In this document: positions 1 to 13,806 of the stretch, in pieces
Layout of the letters: each line of letters starts with the position of its first letter
Position numbering within the stretch: the first letter of the stretch is position 1
NCBI GenBank assembly: GCA_905250075.1
Contig: CAJNOP010000001.1
Span: 6,537,634-6,601,633, forward strand
Length of the DNA stretch: 64,000 bases
Source: Rotaria sp. Silwood1
Lineage: Eukaryota; Rotifera; Eurotatoria; Philodinida; Philodinidae
Direction: 5' to 3'
Translations under genes and position numbers: made by a program
The notes under the pieces: generated by a model
What the model was told of the DNA's origin: nothing
The model's database searches: none
The model's input: only the letters and a program-made list of their open reading frames with translations

Positions 1-2725
1 ACAGTAGAAAAATAAAAATATGTTTCCAATTTGCTAGACAAACACAAAATTTAAGCATGATGACCTATCATAAAAGATAAGACGGATTATCAAGATAAAT
101 ATGTTTAAAGATGTAATTCATTTACAAAAGGACATAGTGAAAACACAAAGATAAGTTAAAGTAGAATTACTTAAAAACAATTTTTTTTCAATCATTTACG
201 ATGGTATAATAATCTTTTGAAAGATTACTTAATTATATAAACTATTTTGATGAAATATATTGTCGACAAAAAGGAAGGACTCAACATATACATTAAGAAA
301 AGTTTGGTTTCTGATGATTTTCTATTAATAAATATTGTAAAAATATTATTCATTAGTATGATAAAGTTGAATACATGCAACCGGATTCGTTGAATATTAA
401 CTACAGATTAATGAATAATGCATATACTTTCCTAATAATAATCTATTGTGAAAAGATCGTTGAGAATTTTGTGCTAAATGTTCTATTCATAATTTAATTT
501 ACGCATGAGTGAAGTTGTCTTATTTGAAATATGTAACATGCAATTTAGATTTTTATATAATAAATACTATTACCTACGATATATGGAAGAAAATGCAAAT
601 AAAACTGATTTGATAACTATCACTATATAAGTTATGTATTATTTACATCTCGGTAAACATTGATGTAGAAATTAATATTGATTAAAATATTGGCGATATT
701 TAGTCTATTTTCTATTTTTATGCTAATTATTTTCTTATTTGAATTTGATTTATTCTTGTTTACATATGAGATTCATAATTCTTAGCTTTGAAAGTCAAAA
801 TGACTTCTGATTAGTAATGTCTTACAACTTTTACATGTAAACAGTATGACAAATGTACATTATTTATTCATTAACCTTAGTGACAATATTTTCGAGATAC
901 CGATTTTTTCTTTCTTAGTTTACATAAATATGGACATCAACTATTGTTTTAAATAGTGTTGTTTTTTGGCGTTTGATAGGCATCATATTGCGACTGTTTG
1001 TCAATAGTTGCTAACCGTGTAGAACACGATAAAATGCGTTTGTAATATAGCACATACTGAAATGTCAACTTACGACTATTGAAGACTGAATACTGTATGA
1101 AGCAATCGGAAAACACAATCAACTTCAATCGTTTACAATCACTCACATAAATTGAAATCGTCATTCTGAACCAGTTTAATATATACTTTCATTATTATTT
1201 CAAATCTATTTAAAAGATAAATTATTGTCATATGACCTTTAGTTCATGGTCTGTTTCAATATCTATTACTTCTATTGTATGAATGGCAAGCTGTTTGAAA
1301 TTATGCAACATATGTTTCCACATAATATTTCAAACAGAATAGAATCAAACACTTCAAGTGATATGAATTATAAAGAAACATATTTTTCAATGCGTAGGCT
1401 ATTTGATAAGAGTTAAAGATCAACGATGTCTGTGTTTTCTATGAATGATGTCAATGAAAAAAGATGTGAAACAAAAAAAAATGTGTTTTGATCGTTTCTC
1501 TTTCAAAAGATTAATAAAAGGTTCTACTTGCTGAGCACATTGTTCGAAACCACTCGCATTGAAAAAATGACGGAAATCACGTCGCATTCTATCTATCTAC
1601 TTATTTAGTTATTTATTTACTAACCATATTACAAGCCTACTGACTAACCTTGTCATTAAAGTAAAGATAAAAAAACGTGGAAAAAGTCATGCAGTAAGAG
1701 AATAATTAAATCGTTTGACATAAAAAAAAATGTTAAGTATTATAGACAAAGTAACACAAGACAGAAAAGATGAAATGAACAAGATGACAAAACATTCAAT
1801 TGAGAAAGTCATACAATAAAAAAAAGAAGAAGTAGACTAAAAGTCCAGGCAAATATATTGAATTGAATAAGGGTTACTTACTTTGAAATTAAATAATAGA
1901 ACAAAAAGGATTCTCGTGTTTCATGCTTAATATATAAATATCTATATATATAAATGCATTGCAATTCTTCTTGTACATGTGGTATTTTAGAATATCTACG
2001 CTATTATATTCGTTCGTATTGAATGATTTTATAGTTGTCTTTTTAATTCTATTCTCTTCTTAGTCTCGTACATCAAATTTCATGTTTCTATTGTGTATTC
2101 TTTCTAAGTTACAAAGTTGACAATTAGAAAAAAATCGCAATTTGTGGCGAAACATATGTAGAGAAGACGTTTGTCTGGAACAAGAAAGAAGTAGAAAAAA
2201 CAATACAAATGGACCATTTTGTAGCTTGGATATGGCTCTATTGAAACGTGTGATTCACAGGTCTACACATCTTTCTGATCATATGCTTCTGCTCTCGACA
2301 TTCGATGACAGGCGCTTTTCTTTTTTTCTGTATCGTACCATAAACTACCATTCCTACATACGAGAAAGGGCTTACTTAGCAAACCAATATACCAAACAAA
2401 AAGAGAACTTTTTGAATAACGGTTTTATATAAAGATGTTTACTGTGTCTCTTCCTTCTAGAGTGAGAGAAAAAGGGAGAACTCGAAGAATTCAAAAAATA
2501 ATATATTTACTCATTTTGTAAGTGATATTTTGAAATTTGTTTGATCTATAACTCAAGAACAGTTGTTCTGATTTCAACGCATAGTTTCAGGTTACATAGA
2601 GATAGAAAAAACTTATATTAACGATAAAGGTCTCAAAACTTTAGCTTTTACTATTCTGAAAATATAGAAACTCTATGACAATACTTATAGTAATGTTTTG
2701 TGAACAAAAAATACGCAGTGAAGAG

Positions 2726-2888
2726 TAGAGACCTGCATCGGAGTCCGAACGACTCCGAAAAAAGAGGACAAAAATATAAAATGATGGGTACGTAATATAT
2801 GAATACATTGTTTAAATATTACGTACCCATCTCTTTTCTTTTTTGTCCCCTCTTTTCGGAGTCATTCGGACTCCGATGCAGGTCTCTA
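2726..2888. mobile_element. 163-bp hAT-type MITE, near-perfect hairpin
   Basis: The element begins TAGAGACCTGCATCGG and ends with the reverse complement of that sequence. The terminal arms run about 37 bp with one mismatch. An inner pair of arms (GATGGGTACGTAATAT and its complement) flanks a short loop, so almost the whole element can fold. It is bounded on both sides by the 8-bp direct repeat GTGAAGAG (2718-2725 and 2889-2896). An 8-bp duplication fitting nTnnnnAn, with TIRs beginning TAGAG, is typical of the hAT superfamily. It has no coding capacity, so it must have been moved in trans. The intact duplication and arms suggest fairly recent insertion. Confidence 0.85.
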
Positions 2889-4254
2889 GTGAAGAGACAC
2901 TTTTCTGCAGATATTTTTAGTTAAATCTACTAAACAGTATTCTTTTCAGGTATACTTTAACTGAAAAAAATTCGATGAGCAAGTCTGAATGCATAGTAGA
3001 CTATTTTTCACTAATCGTTACCTATGCCGAGTTGGAAAAATGATACGACATTTTTAATAAAAAGTTGCTTTTCAGTCATATAGCCATCATCAATGTAGGC
3101 AACTGCAATAGTATGTATGTTTGTCATAATTAAAAATTTTTCTTGCATTGTTCATTATTTGGGATGTCCATTGACAAGATAATCGCTTGAAGTTTGTGGA
3201 TAATTATGAGCAAATGAAGGAAGTTCCATGTATGTAATACTTGTGAGAAGAAGATATAAAGTGGAACAGAGCTCAAGTATAAAGAAATAAATACTAATGA
3301 GTTCCATTTAATTATATTCTTTAGACTGATCACAATAATTGACTGTCTTTTATTCAAGATTTTGTAAACTTAAAGTGTAATGAAAGTAAAAAAAACATTC
3401 TAAGTTTCGTTCTATTGTTCTATTACGACTCTATCTATTCTGATCGTATAAATACAATGCATTAAATCTGAAAATGTATATACGAATGTGACAAAGATAA
3501 ATTTCGCATGAAAAAAAAGCAAATATTACCATAATCAACTATTGTAATTTTATCCTTCGAGAGATAAACAAGTCTATTTGCATTACTAGCATATATTTCG
3601 CATATTTATGTGATTAATATTGTTTGTACTTGTCATTTTTAGCGTATATTTTATTTTATTACGTACTATTATTTCTGATACTACTACCTATACTTTAGCC
3701 TAATAACTAAGTACTTTTGATACAATAATGAAATTATTTTCGGCAATGTTTGACATTAGTTTTATAATGTAGATTTAATTTTGTTAAAAATCTTCAGAAG
3801 CATTAATTGAAATTTTCAACATTCTTTCCTGAAAAAAAATATGCGATAAATTGCTGAAATCAACGACAATGCATTTTCTTTCTAAAAACTATATTTTTGA
3901 ATATTGTTAGAAATCATTTTTGCATTTGAAGAACAGTAAAAAAAAGAATTCTCTTACTACTTAGAAGGATGATGAATGGACTAGAAAGTCCTTGATGTAT
4001 ACACTCATTCACATTCTTCTATTGTGATGCAAGAGAAAATGATCTTAGCGAAACAAAATAATTTCTTTGATATTCTAACAAGAACGATTTAGAAAATATT
4101 CTAGTATTTGATATATTAATGTAGAATGTGTTCTACATGGCCAGAAAAGGATTTTGAATCGAAGAGAATGCATTTAAAAGAAATATGAACGAAAGCAGTT
4201 TTTTAGTAGAAGGACACGTTGTTACTACCTGAGCAGACAAAAGTTTCTAAAACT

Positions 4255-4790
4255 GTGTTGAAACACCGTTGTCGTGGTTCTCGTTTGAACGTTGTCATGT
4301 TTATTGAGAAAACATCAAGACTATCTACGTTGAGCATAAAATTGTGTGAGAACACTAACAAAAGTAACTATAGCATCTGGTAAACGTGTAGAATTTTTTC
4401 CTAATGTTCAGACGTGTTCTGAAAATAAACATGACTTTTTTATGCTGGTATAAGTCATAAACATCGTAGAAGTATTTTTTGAACATTTCCCAAGCGCTAA
4501 AGTTGCCTTTTCAAGAGTCTTTATGTATTCTTGATGATGAAGATAGCTAGTTTTGGTGTTTTTAGAATGTGCGTAGAAGTACTCAAATACAATCACGATT
4601 AGGATGTTTAAGCGTGGTTTTAAGAATTCTTTTCTTCTTATGTAATATGAGATGCATTTGACAAAGCAAATGATCTGTACTCCATTAACAGGACCATCTT
4701 CGTTTTTTTCATGAACAAACATACTTCCAAATTTTTTTGGGAATATTCTTTGTTGAAGATACAGTAAATTTTGATAGCTATGAGAAGAAT
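4255..4790. repeat. diverged fold-back repeat, copy 1
   Basis: The segment at about 4255-4330 (plus orientation) and the segment at about 4490-4640 (minus orientation) are diverged inverted copies. Both match the two arms of the repeat near 8281-8760. Shared blocks include AAACACYAAAACTAGCTA and CTTGAAAAGSCAA in the arm sense. The open frame on the minus strand at 4408-4797 lies within this repeat and is probably not a gene. Confidence 0.55.
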
Positions 4791-5239
4791 TCAACATGAA
4801 AGTTCGATTAGTTAGTTATACATTGATGACATTACGCAAGCAAACAAAAACAAATGAAAAGCGCATGAAAACACTAAAAACATCCCGATAACTTTCGGAT
4901 ATCAATCAAGATTCTCGGTTGTTATTCAAAGAAATTCGGAAATATGCGAAATAAAAACGATGATTTCTCACACAGTCTAAAATTTTTGATCATCTATGCG
5001 TCATAGATTTCTAGTCGTTTTCATATTTACTTTTTGTAAGCATTTCTGACTCACATTTGGAAACCTTAATTGGTATCTTGAGATGATCAGATATTTCTTG
5101 CATTAAAACACTGCAGTTTTTTTCTTGACTTCCATTTCTTTTCTAATTTGTTATTCTCACGGTATTTCTATTGTCTAAGCGCTCATAGGATATCAATAAT
5201 TGATTAACAGATATAGAGATCTATCTTTTGATCCATTAA

Positions 5240-6620
5240 CTTCCATATAAACACATATCGCAGTCTATCTATCCATCTATCTATCTACGAACATATTTTC
5301 GATCCATCTACAATTCGCTTGGTTATCTACCAACTTATCTATATGCTTTTCTATCTCATTAATTATCCCCTAATAATCTGCATACTTAACTGTGCGTCTA
5401 CGTACCTATATATTTGTTTGTCAAGCTATCCATATACTTGCTTGACTATCTACCTACCTACCTGGTTAGCTACTTTGTAATTGTCGATCTAACTATGCCT
5501 ATCTATCTATTGATTATATGTCTAAAAACGTCGTTACCTACTTAACTTATTATCCATCGATATATGTATCTAACTAATGTTATTTCAGATTTTAAGTGCA
5601 CCTCGACTTATTTTGAACAAAGAACAAGTATTAGATTCAGATCTTCCGCACTATCTGTAACTGGCATTGCTCTATTTTTTTTCACAACCAATCACGGAAT
5701 CTCTTGCTTTTCATCTTGGGCACATTCCCAATTTTCAAGACAATTACTATCCGACCTAAATAAAATATCAGTCTCAAATGTAATATCGTGTTAAGAAAAT
5801 CCAGTATTTTTTTTGTCAAACAATATAAGACTGCTATAACTAACTGTTTTCGTTCGGAAGGTACAAAGATATTACTTTATTGGAAACTATACATCATAAT
5901 TTTTCAAAACTTAAGTTTGTAAGAAATTGTTCCAAGCATTATATTACAATTGAAAATAATTTTTATCCCGGCCGAGTGGATATCATCTTCAAGGCTCATC
6001 ATATGCTTCTTAAGAAAAGCAGCAGAAGCTTTGTGGTTTGTTGATAGGACTGGAAACTCATAAACTGTTTAGTTCTTACTGTTTCATAATTATTCAAAAA
6101 AAATGCCTGCTATCACTTAACTCTACAATTGATATTAACGATCTCTTTAACAACATGGCAAGCTTACTATCTAACTATTAATATAATTACTTGTCTAACT
6201 ATCAACATAGCTATTTGCCTAAACATCTGCTTCATTAAATGTCTGACTATTTATCTAATTACAAGTATGTTGCACTAACTATCTTACTGTCTAATTATCT
6301 AACTAATTAGTTGGTAACCTTAAAGTTGATTGACAGATAAAATGCCAAACTACAAACATGCCGGCAAATCAAATAAGTGAAAGTTCGGATAGAGATAACT
6401 AGCAATATTTTTCTTTGATATTTGTATCATTCGACATTTTTAGCTTTGGACATTTAACTATCGATAATTTTACTTTTAATCTTACTTGAATAAATCTATT
6501 TAGCTAGCCATATACTAATATTACTTATATATCTGTCGATCTACATATATGCCTTTTCATTATACAAGTATCTATTTATCTCATCCTTCTATCTATCTGT
6601 TAATCCAAGCAGAAAAGAAA
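5240..6620. repeat. degenerate CTAT/CTAA tetranucleotide-like tract
   Basis: The stretch is rich in imperfect CTATCTATC, CTACCTACC and CTAACTATC units, densest at 5260-5290, 5440-5530 and 6160-6310, with unrelated sequence between them. It looks like an old, interrupted microsatellite. No exon-like signal was seen in it. Confidence 0.6.
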
Positions 6621-8280
6621 CCTTGGAAAAGCATACAATGATCTATCTCATTTCAATCGAAATTCAAAAGAAAGAAAGGAGCTCAATTTCAAACTGAAAT
6701 GGAAGGCTCGCGCGCTTATAGAATTTATACTCGCAAGACTTGTACCCGAGAAAAATGGAGGGTATAGAGGATATATAGGATATATAATATCATTTACACT
6801 CTTCAGTAAGAACATGTTCTTAGAATAAGGTTGAGGATGCTATGATTATTATAAATGTAGTTTGTTACTTCTTTTATTTGGCTGTAACATGTTTATCATA
6901 TGATGTTCTAAGAGGTGTTTTGCTTTTTTGTTTTAGAATCACTAAATCCTCACGATTTGGGAAGAATGGATAGGACTTTTTGTTCATTATTTAGTTTGAA
7001 ACGAAAATCTATAGACTTTGGAAAAGTGTTCTGCACACTTAAAGCTGGACAACACACAAGGTATAAATTACTGCACAAAAATGTAGGCAAATTAGAAACA
7101 ACAGACGCAATAGAAAGTTACACAAATGAAAAAATGACACAGAAAGGTTATGGTCATAGATAAAAGTTCAGAACGATTTACATTGATCATTTAAAAAGAC
7201 ATGTGCGTATCGAATTTCATGTTTATTATAGGGTTTTTTAGTTTAGCTAAGACAGAGTTCCACTCAACTGCAAGGGAAAGAGAGAGACATTCAAACATGA
7301 CACAGAAAGAAGAGAAATTTAAACCTCGGTACAAGAATATTGCCTTTGAAATGTCTTCTCTTTCTGCTTATTGTCACAGCCGATCATCATCAACGTGAAT
7401 ATAGGAGAGAACAGAGTAAAAAGCTTATATTGAGATTTATATAGATGAAAATAATTCCTTAAGCGTGAACCCTGATTGAAGAAATACGAACAAGATTATG
7501 TTGAATGAGATAGGGTCAATTGCATATTTCACGCCTTTGTCATTATTATCAGAATCTCAATAGACGGAAATGAAACACAGAACGAGATGTTTCTTTACTT
7601 TAATCATATGTTTTATTAACTATTGAATGCGAGATCATACTCATTTTATCTCTTTTTCTTTCACAAATAAATGTTTTTGTATTAAATCTACTTTGTCTTG
7701 TTACTCTATATAATTTATTAACATGACACACTGATTTTTTAACAAACCACTCTCTGTGATGAAAATGTGGGTCAGAAACGAATATTATTTAGAATTTTCA
7801 AGCATGTATATACTTGTGAAAAGAAGTGAATGTTAAATCGTTCAAAAACCAAGATTTCGAATATTGACGTGCTCATTGATATTGATTGAAAGAGTTTTAA
7901 CTGCAGTCACACCCAAACAATAATTAAGTTTACTCATGTTTACATGATCATTTTTTTGATGCGCGTTTAAACGTCCAAAAAAAAGTTTTTTCCTGTGTTT
8001 ACATGCTTTTTTTGTAAAACTTTATCTGTTTGAGTACCTATCACCATCTGTTGTATTTGAAAATGTTGAAATTCGACAAAACAACCTTTTTTTCTAAATA
8101 ATCATGCTTCCTCACGCAATGGATAGTTATTCAGAAGACTTTTATATCTTCCGACTGTTATGACCATTAGTTTAGTGAATGAAACATGATTTTGTAGAAA
8201 ATTCGATTGCGTGCTATAATAAAAAATATCAAAACTAATCGAAAATATCATTCAGAGTATTCAAGCACACAAGAATTTTT

Positions 8281-8760
8281 GAAAACACATTTAAACACTC
8301 CAATCGCAATTCTCCTTTGAGTGTTTTTATGTTCATTTAGAAAACACTAAAACTAGCTACTTTGAAAATAAAATCTGCACGAAGTCGCTTGAAAAGCAAA
8401 TTTAACATCTAGAAAATGTTCAAAATAATTTGTTCCGCAAAATATTGTAATTTGTTTTGTAAAATGAAAATAACTCTGTTATACGCGAGGTGTATTGAAA
8501 ATATTTGAAGAGTATTTGTTGGACACTTTTTATATGCTAAAATTCCCTTTTTAAGCAGTCTGAATGATGAAATTAGCTGCTTTAGATGTTTTTATGAATG
8601 GACGTAACAGAGCTCGAACGAGGACCATAAGTAAAATGTTTAAATGTGTTTTTAGACATTCTCGTTTCTTTGAGCAGTTATGAATAAGAGAAAATAGTCT
8701 ATTTGATTCATTGCAAACAATACTTTCGATTTATTCGGATGTTTCCTCGAAACTAATCAG
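8281..8760. repeat. diverged fold-back repeat, copy 2
   Basis: The left arm (about 8281-8420) and right arm (about 8530-8680) are inverted copies of one another, separated by about 110 bp. Both resemble the repeat at 4255-4790. No coding capacity or clear target-site duplication was seen. Confidence 0.55.
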
Positions 8761-9788
8761 GCGTAAGTCAGAGAAAAATTCTCATTTCACATTAAGAAAG
8801 AGTATCAAATTTTAATTCTAACAGGCTTCTGTTGATTCTCTTCGATGATGTTTAACTGTTCAGAAAAAGAGCAAACATATTTACCAATATATTTTTATTT
8901 ATTATTTTCGACCGATGTTCACATGTCACATATTTATTCTCAGCACCGCCAGTAGACCGCGATATTCGTAAAAATCAGCGGTAATATTTATGACTTTGGA
9001 GTTCAACTATAAACGGTCGTAGACAGCGTTTTCTATCCAACTTCGAATTTATTGTTATAAAGGATTCAAATTTATTGACAAAAACATTTCAGAATATAAT
9101 TTATTAATAAAAAGTTTTGCGACGCGATCTCCAATGAAAGCTTTATCTCGGAACGAGAGTCGATTCGAGCTTTACGGCTAGTGTAGGTGACTGAAACGCA
9201 TCAACGTCATCAAAGAGCATCGAAATCGACTCAATTCTGTCGGATTTAACATATTTCAAAAATATTCACTTGTTTCGATATAATACATCATGATACGTCA
9301 TTTTCAAAAACAAAACCGGTGGTTTTCGTCCAATTCGAATCAAATGGGTTATTTGAAGTTTCCATCAACACATTTTTCTTAAAGAACTAACTATAAGCCA
9401 GAAAGGACCATTCTGGATATATATATATACATACAAAGAGCATGAAATTCTAATTCTAGTTGATTAATTTCGGTTGTCTTTCATGACTTATAAGCAGATG
9501 AAACTTGAACAAACATGCTATACCAAGACTTTTACGTACAGATTATTTGAATAATCATAAAAAAACACAACTAATCATGGTAAGACTATGTAAAAAAGTG
9601 GACTTGATAGCATTTTATTAAATAATTTGCCAAAACGATCAAACTTTAAAAGCCATCTTTCATAAACTTAGTTGATTAAATATTTATGAAAAATATTTGT
9701 GAACATATACATTGAATGGAAAGACAAAAGTGAACAATAATAAATAAATAAACTAAAATAAAAAAGTTTATATCACAACAAAAAAAAT

Positions 9789-12272
9789 TTATTGAATTTC
9801 GCGTTCTGTCTTAGTTAACGTATTTGAACGTGATTTTGTTACATGTTGAATTGGTTTTTTATCCAAGAGAAAATAGGTACCCATTCGACCTTTACCTTTA
9901 ATTTCAATTTCTCCTCTATCTTCAAATATATATTGATCTCGATTAATTAATCGTTTGTATGTATCACTACTTAAATGAATTCTTTCAGGTAGTCCACTTG
10001 ATTCCATTCGACTAGCTACATTTACAGTATCACCAAACATACAATATCGAGGCATTTTTGATCCAATCACAGCAGCACATACCGATCCTAGGATTTTTAG
10101 AAAAAATAAATATATTATAATATCCATGAAACATAAATGCTTTTTTTTAATTCTTTTTTCTTTTATATCGGCAAGTATGAGTTTTTCATTTCTTGTCATA
10201 TTGTTTTTTTTTTGTGTTAAATCCTCATTTTCTGAAGATGTTTCAAGAATTATTAAGTATTGTACATGTCACATTATGCTTCTCAATAAGTACAAAAATA
10301 TTTGTACTTGCTTATATAATTTTATCGTCTATCAATCATAGATGTAATTGCATTATGAATGTCAATATCTACGAAGAGTTTTGTCTCTCATCAATTTTTC
10401 TATATCTAAAAGAATTTTCGATTCAAAGAATCACCTAGAACACTTTCCTATATCTTTATTCGTGATGAATGACAAGCCCTTCAAACTGTCATCAGGATGC
10501 AAGGATATTGCCTAGAACGACAAGAATATTATAAGAAAGTAACAGGATGGATCAACAATATGCTGTTGACAAGAAAAATATAAATATCCAATTACAAATT
10601 TATCGTGCTATTTTCTTTTCTTCTCGTTTTTCTTATGTTATAAAAAGAAATAGAAATTAATCTTGCGTCTTGGTTTTTTTCATATATTTTATTATTACGA
10701 AGTTCTATTGATATTCGTTAAAGAAATAAGGAAAGCAGCATCAAAAGATCTAAATCTTACTCACGTTTCATATTACAAGTTAATAATAAGCAAACAAAAA
10801 ATACTAATGAATAGATTTATATTATTTCTTTTATACTATTTTATTACTGGAATTTATTTCAGAATTTCATAAAATTTCTTTCAAGTCTAATATACATTCA
10901 TTGAAATTCTTTTATAAATAATGCAACGATTATGATCAATTATTTTGTTAATTTTATGTCGATAAATTTTTAAAAAGAATTTTTCTCATAAATTCTTTCA
11001 TGAGTATATGTTTATATAAATATAGCTAAAATAAAAACCTGTGTGAATTCCAATGCGTAATTGAAGTTGAGCAGATGATCGAGGTACACGAACTTGTTGT
11101 TTACAACGAAGCAAAGCTAATGACATGTTAGCAATTTCATTGGGATGCTTCAATAGATGAAGAAACATTAGTTCATTATGTGATAATTATCGGCTTAGAT
11201 AAATAAACTTACTTTATCACCATTTCTTTTAGGTGCTCCTGACACAACCATATAAGCATCTCCAATTGTTTCCACTTTATAAACATCGAAATTTTCCAAT
11301 AGAGAGTCAAATATAGAATAAAGACGATTTAACATATCACAAGTCTCAGTTGGTGAGCACATACTATATGTATTAATTAGAAATAATTAAAAAAAAGAAT
11401 GTTCGAATAATATTATTTTACCTTGCTATTATAGTAAAGCCAACAATATCCGAAAAATAAACAGTTACTGACTCGTAATATTCTGCAGGTGCTTTTCGTC
11501 CATTAATTAAATCTTTTGCAACACATGGCGGTAATATTTCATGAAGTAATTTTTCTGTCAAACATTTTTCTTTTTCTAATTCATCTGTTTTACGTTCTAA
11601 TAAACGTGAATGACGTCTTGCACGTATATATAACGTTAAAATGGTATAACATAATGTTACAGTTATACAAATGAATATAATTATAACTAAACCTTTCATT
11701 ACGCATACTTTTGGATGACGAAAGCATAGTGTAGTACTATTTTTGGTACTAGCACTAATCATTTGTTGATTAATAGGGGTTGTTATAGCATCATTTAAGT
11801 ATGCCAAATCCAGAAAAATCATAAATATGAGAAGACAAGCACTTACAAGTGTAATGAAAATTGTGGTAAGTACATGACTAATTTCAATACGTGATGATGA
11901 AGGAATTTTTTTGGTTTTCTTTTTAGAAGATGCTAATGCATCTGAGCCATTACTTTTACTAGGTAACTCTTGTGCTCGTCGTCTTGAAAATGAGTTTCGC
12001 ATAAGATAAAAATGACGAAATAATGGAAATGAAGATGTAGATGAATATTGTGAATTAATAGATCCAGTATTCATTCTATTTCGACGAAAAGGTGATCGAT
12101 ATCGAGTTAGACTGGCATTTGATAGAGTACTTCGTAGTGTCCATTTAACATTGTTAGGTGTTGGTTTAGCTAATAATGATGCTGATGATTGTTTCATTAT
12201 ATCATTATTGAGATGTTGAGAATCAACACTGAGTAGAGCACCATTAACGCTCTGAGAATCACCATTGGCCAT
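9789..12272 (-). CDS. two-pass transmembrane guanylate cyclase
   Basis: Four exons (12272-11422, 11363-11213, 11147-11039, 10087-9789) give 469 residues. An in-frame TGA lies 9 nt upstream, which fixes the start. The protein has a basic, Ser-rich cytosolic N-terminus (1-130), TM helices at about 134-158 and 194-216 with a short loop containing Cys183 and Cys190, a charged coiled-coil linker (220-245), and a class III cyclase domain (about 265-455). Metal-binding Asp275 (FSDIVGF) and Asp319 (IGDAYM), catalytic Asn393 and Arg397, and guanine-selecting Glu315 and Cys386 are all present. It should therefore make cGMP from GTP as a homodimer at a membrane. Unlike the common receptor guanylate cyclases it has no large ectodomain and no kinase-homology domain. 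Intron 3 is long (951 bp). Its 5' end faces a Gr-like receptor gene. Confidence 0.9.
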
Positions 12273-13806
12273 TGTCAAATTTCAAGGTCAAATCGAAAAT
12301 ATTATGTCTCGTAATCTAAAATTCTGTCAACGAAACTTAAAAATGTCAAACTAGTAAAAAGAAACTGGAAAGTATGAAGATAGTTGTGCAATTATGAAAA
12401 TATTTCCTTCATTCTATACGGTTCTTTTTTCTCTATCTTTTTGTGTTGTTAATAGATCCGTTACTGATTATTCTATATTCTCATCGACCTCTTTTCCCGT
12501 CCTTTTGTTTACGTGCATACATGCATATGACCCTGATTTAGGCAACTTCTGTCTTTGCACATCTAACAAATGATTCAATTCTCTGCTCATCAACAAATGA
12601 AGGCTAAGTCATATGAATCCCAATGACTTTATATGTATGCATATTGCTTGATTGGTAAGAAACGACAGAAAAAGTTTATATGATCGTAATAGGGTAAAAA
12701 AAGCTAAGTTTTTTGACTTCTCTGATAATTGGTGCTGAGAGATATTTATATGAAACAAAGAGGCGAGAAGTTTTGATTACGTGTATGACGTCAATCAATG
12801 GTACGTGATATTGCTCGACTTGACGATCCAAAATTTCATAGTCTGGTTAATGCCATATAGGTATCGTCAAATACATTACAGCCGTCGTTGTTGTTGTTGT
12901 CTTCTTAAAAATGATAGTTACACATTCGAATATGCGAATATTATTCTATTTATGCTCGATTGCATGTTGTGTCTTGTTATGGTTAAACAAGGGTATAATA
13001 TTAGCTCATGCATTCTGGTATAAAGCAATATCTATATATGTCTTCTACTGCAAAATGGATTAACAGATGAGATAGTTGACATCGTTTCTTCATCTTAACA
13101 AAAGATTATTAATCTGGATATATAGATGCATAAAAATATAACTGTTCTCATTTTCTCGTTTCGTTTAGTCATCTGATGACAAGAAATCATCGCCTACTAT
13201 CATAGTCTTGTAACAACAAGAATAAATTAATAAATATATCAACTATACGAATAAATCTTATTGAATGTTGTATTCGGAATATTATGTCTGCTTGATATAA
13301 TCTTTCATTAACATCTGTTATTATTGAAAGGTTTAATTCAGGATTTTTTTTTTGTTGTTCTTTTTTATGTTTATCATTATATATATAGATATATATTAAA
13401 CAAATAAATAGAAGCAAAAGACAATATACAGTTACATATGCTGAAGTGTAAATGTATGATGAATACTATCTATTTCAAAACGTTGCTGTAGATAAGAATG
13501 AATAAAATGAAGAAAAAGACTAACATCAAGGTCACTATGAAAGCATCTTGCCTATTTGTGTACGAACTTCATCATGCTCCATTTTTATAAAATTAATTTT
13601 TTTTTTCTATTCCTTTAAGTAACAAAGTAACCAACGTGTTTTACCCATATGTTTCATTCTATTTGTCTTCTTTAATGTTTTCGTTTGTTTCGAACGATGT
13701 ATGATAAGACAACTCAATAGTCATTAAACGGTCAAAGATAAAGTAAGCAAAGTCAAGAAGAACTTTTTTCTTCAAAATAGTTATAAAAAAAATACTTGTC
13801 AAAAAA
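12273..13806. promoter_or_regulatory. divergent intergenic region between cyclase and receptor
   Basis: This 1.5-kb spacer must hold the promoters of both the minus-strand guanylate cyclase and the plus-strand receptor. A full palindromic CRE-type octamer TGACGTCA occurs at 12786-12793. A minus-strand open stretch of about 90 codons near 13187-13465 has one hydrophobic segment. It has no Met start and no partner exons, so I do not call it a gene. Confidence 0.5.
12786..12793. promoter_or_regulatory. consensus CRE octamer TGACGTCA
   Basis: This is the perfect palindromic CREB/ATF-type site, in the spacer shared by the guanylate cyclase and the Gr-like receptor, about 0.5 kb from the cyclase ATG. 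Function is inferred only. A second copy occurs in intergenic DNA near 20434, so chance occurrence is possible. Confidence 0.3.

Larger units (their letters stand above)
1..9788. other. gene-poor intergenic region
   Basis: No open frame here shows a recognisable motif, codon bias or splice-site-bounded exon chain. The frames longer than 60 codons are scattered, low-complexity and lack homologous signatures. What can be seen is repeats: a hAT-type MITE at 2726-2888, two related fold-back repeats around 4255-4790 and 8281-8760, and a degenerate CTAT/CTAN tract between about 5240 and 6620. The rest (1-2717, 2897-4250, 6621-8280, 8761-9788) is plain AT-rich sequence in which I see nothing definable. 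Confidence 0.6.
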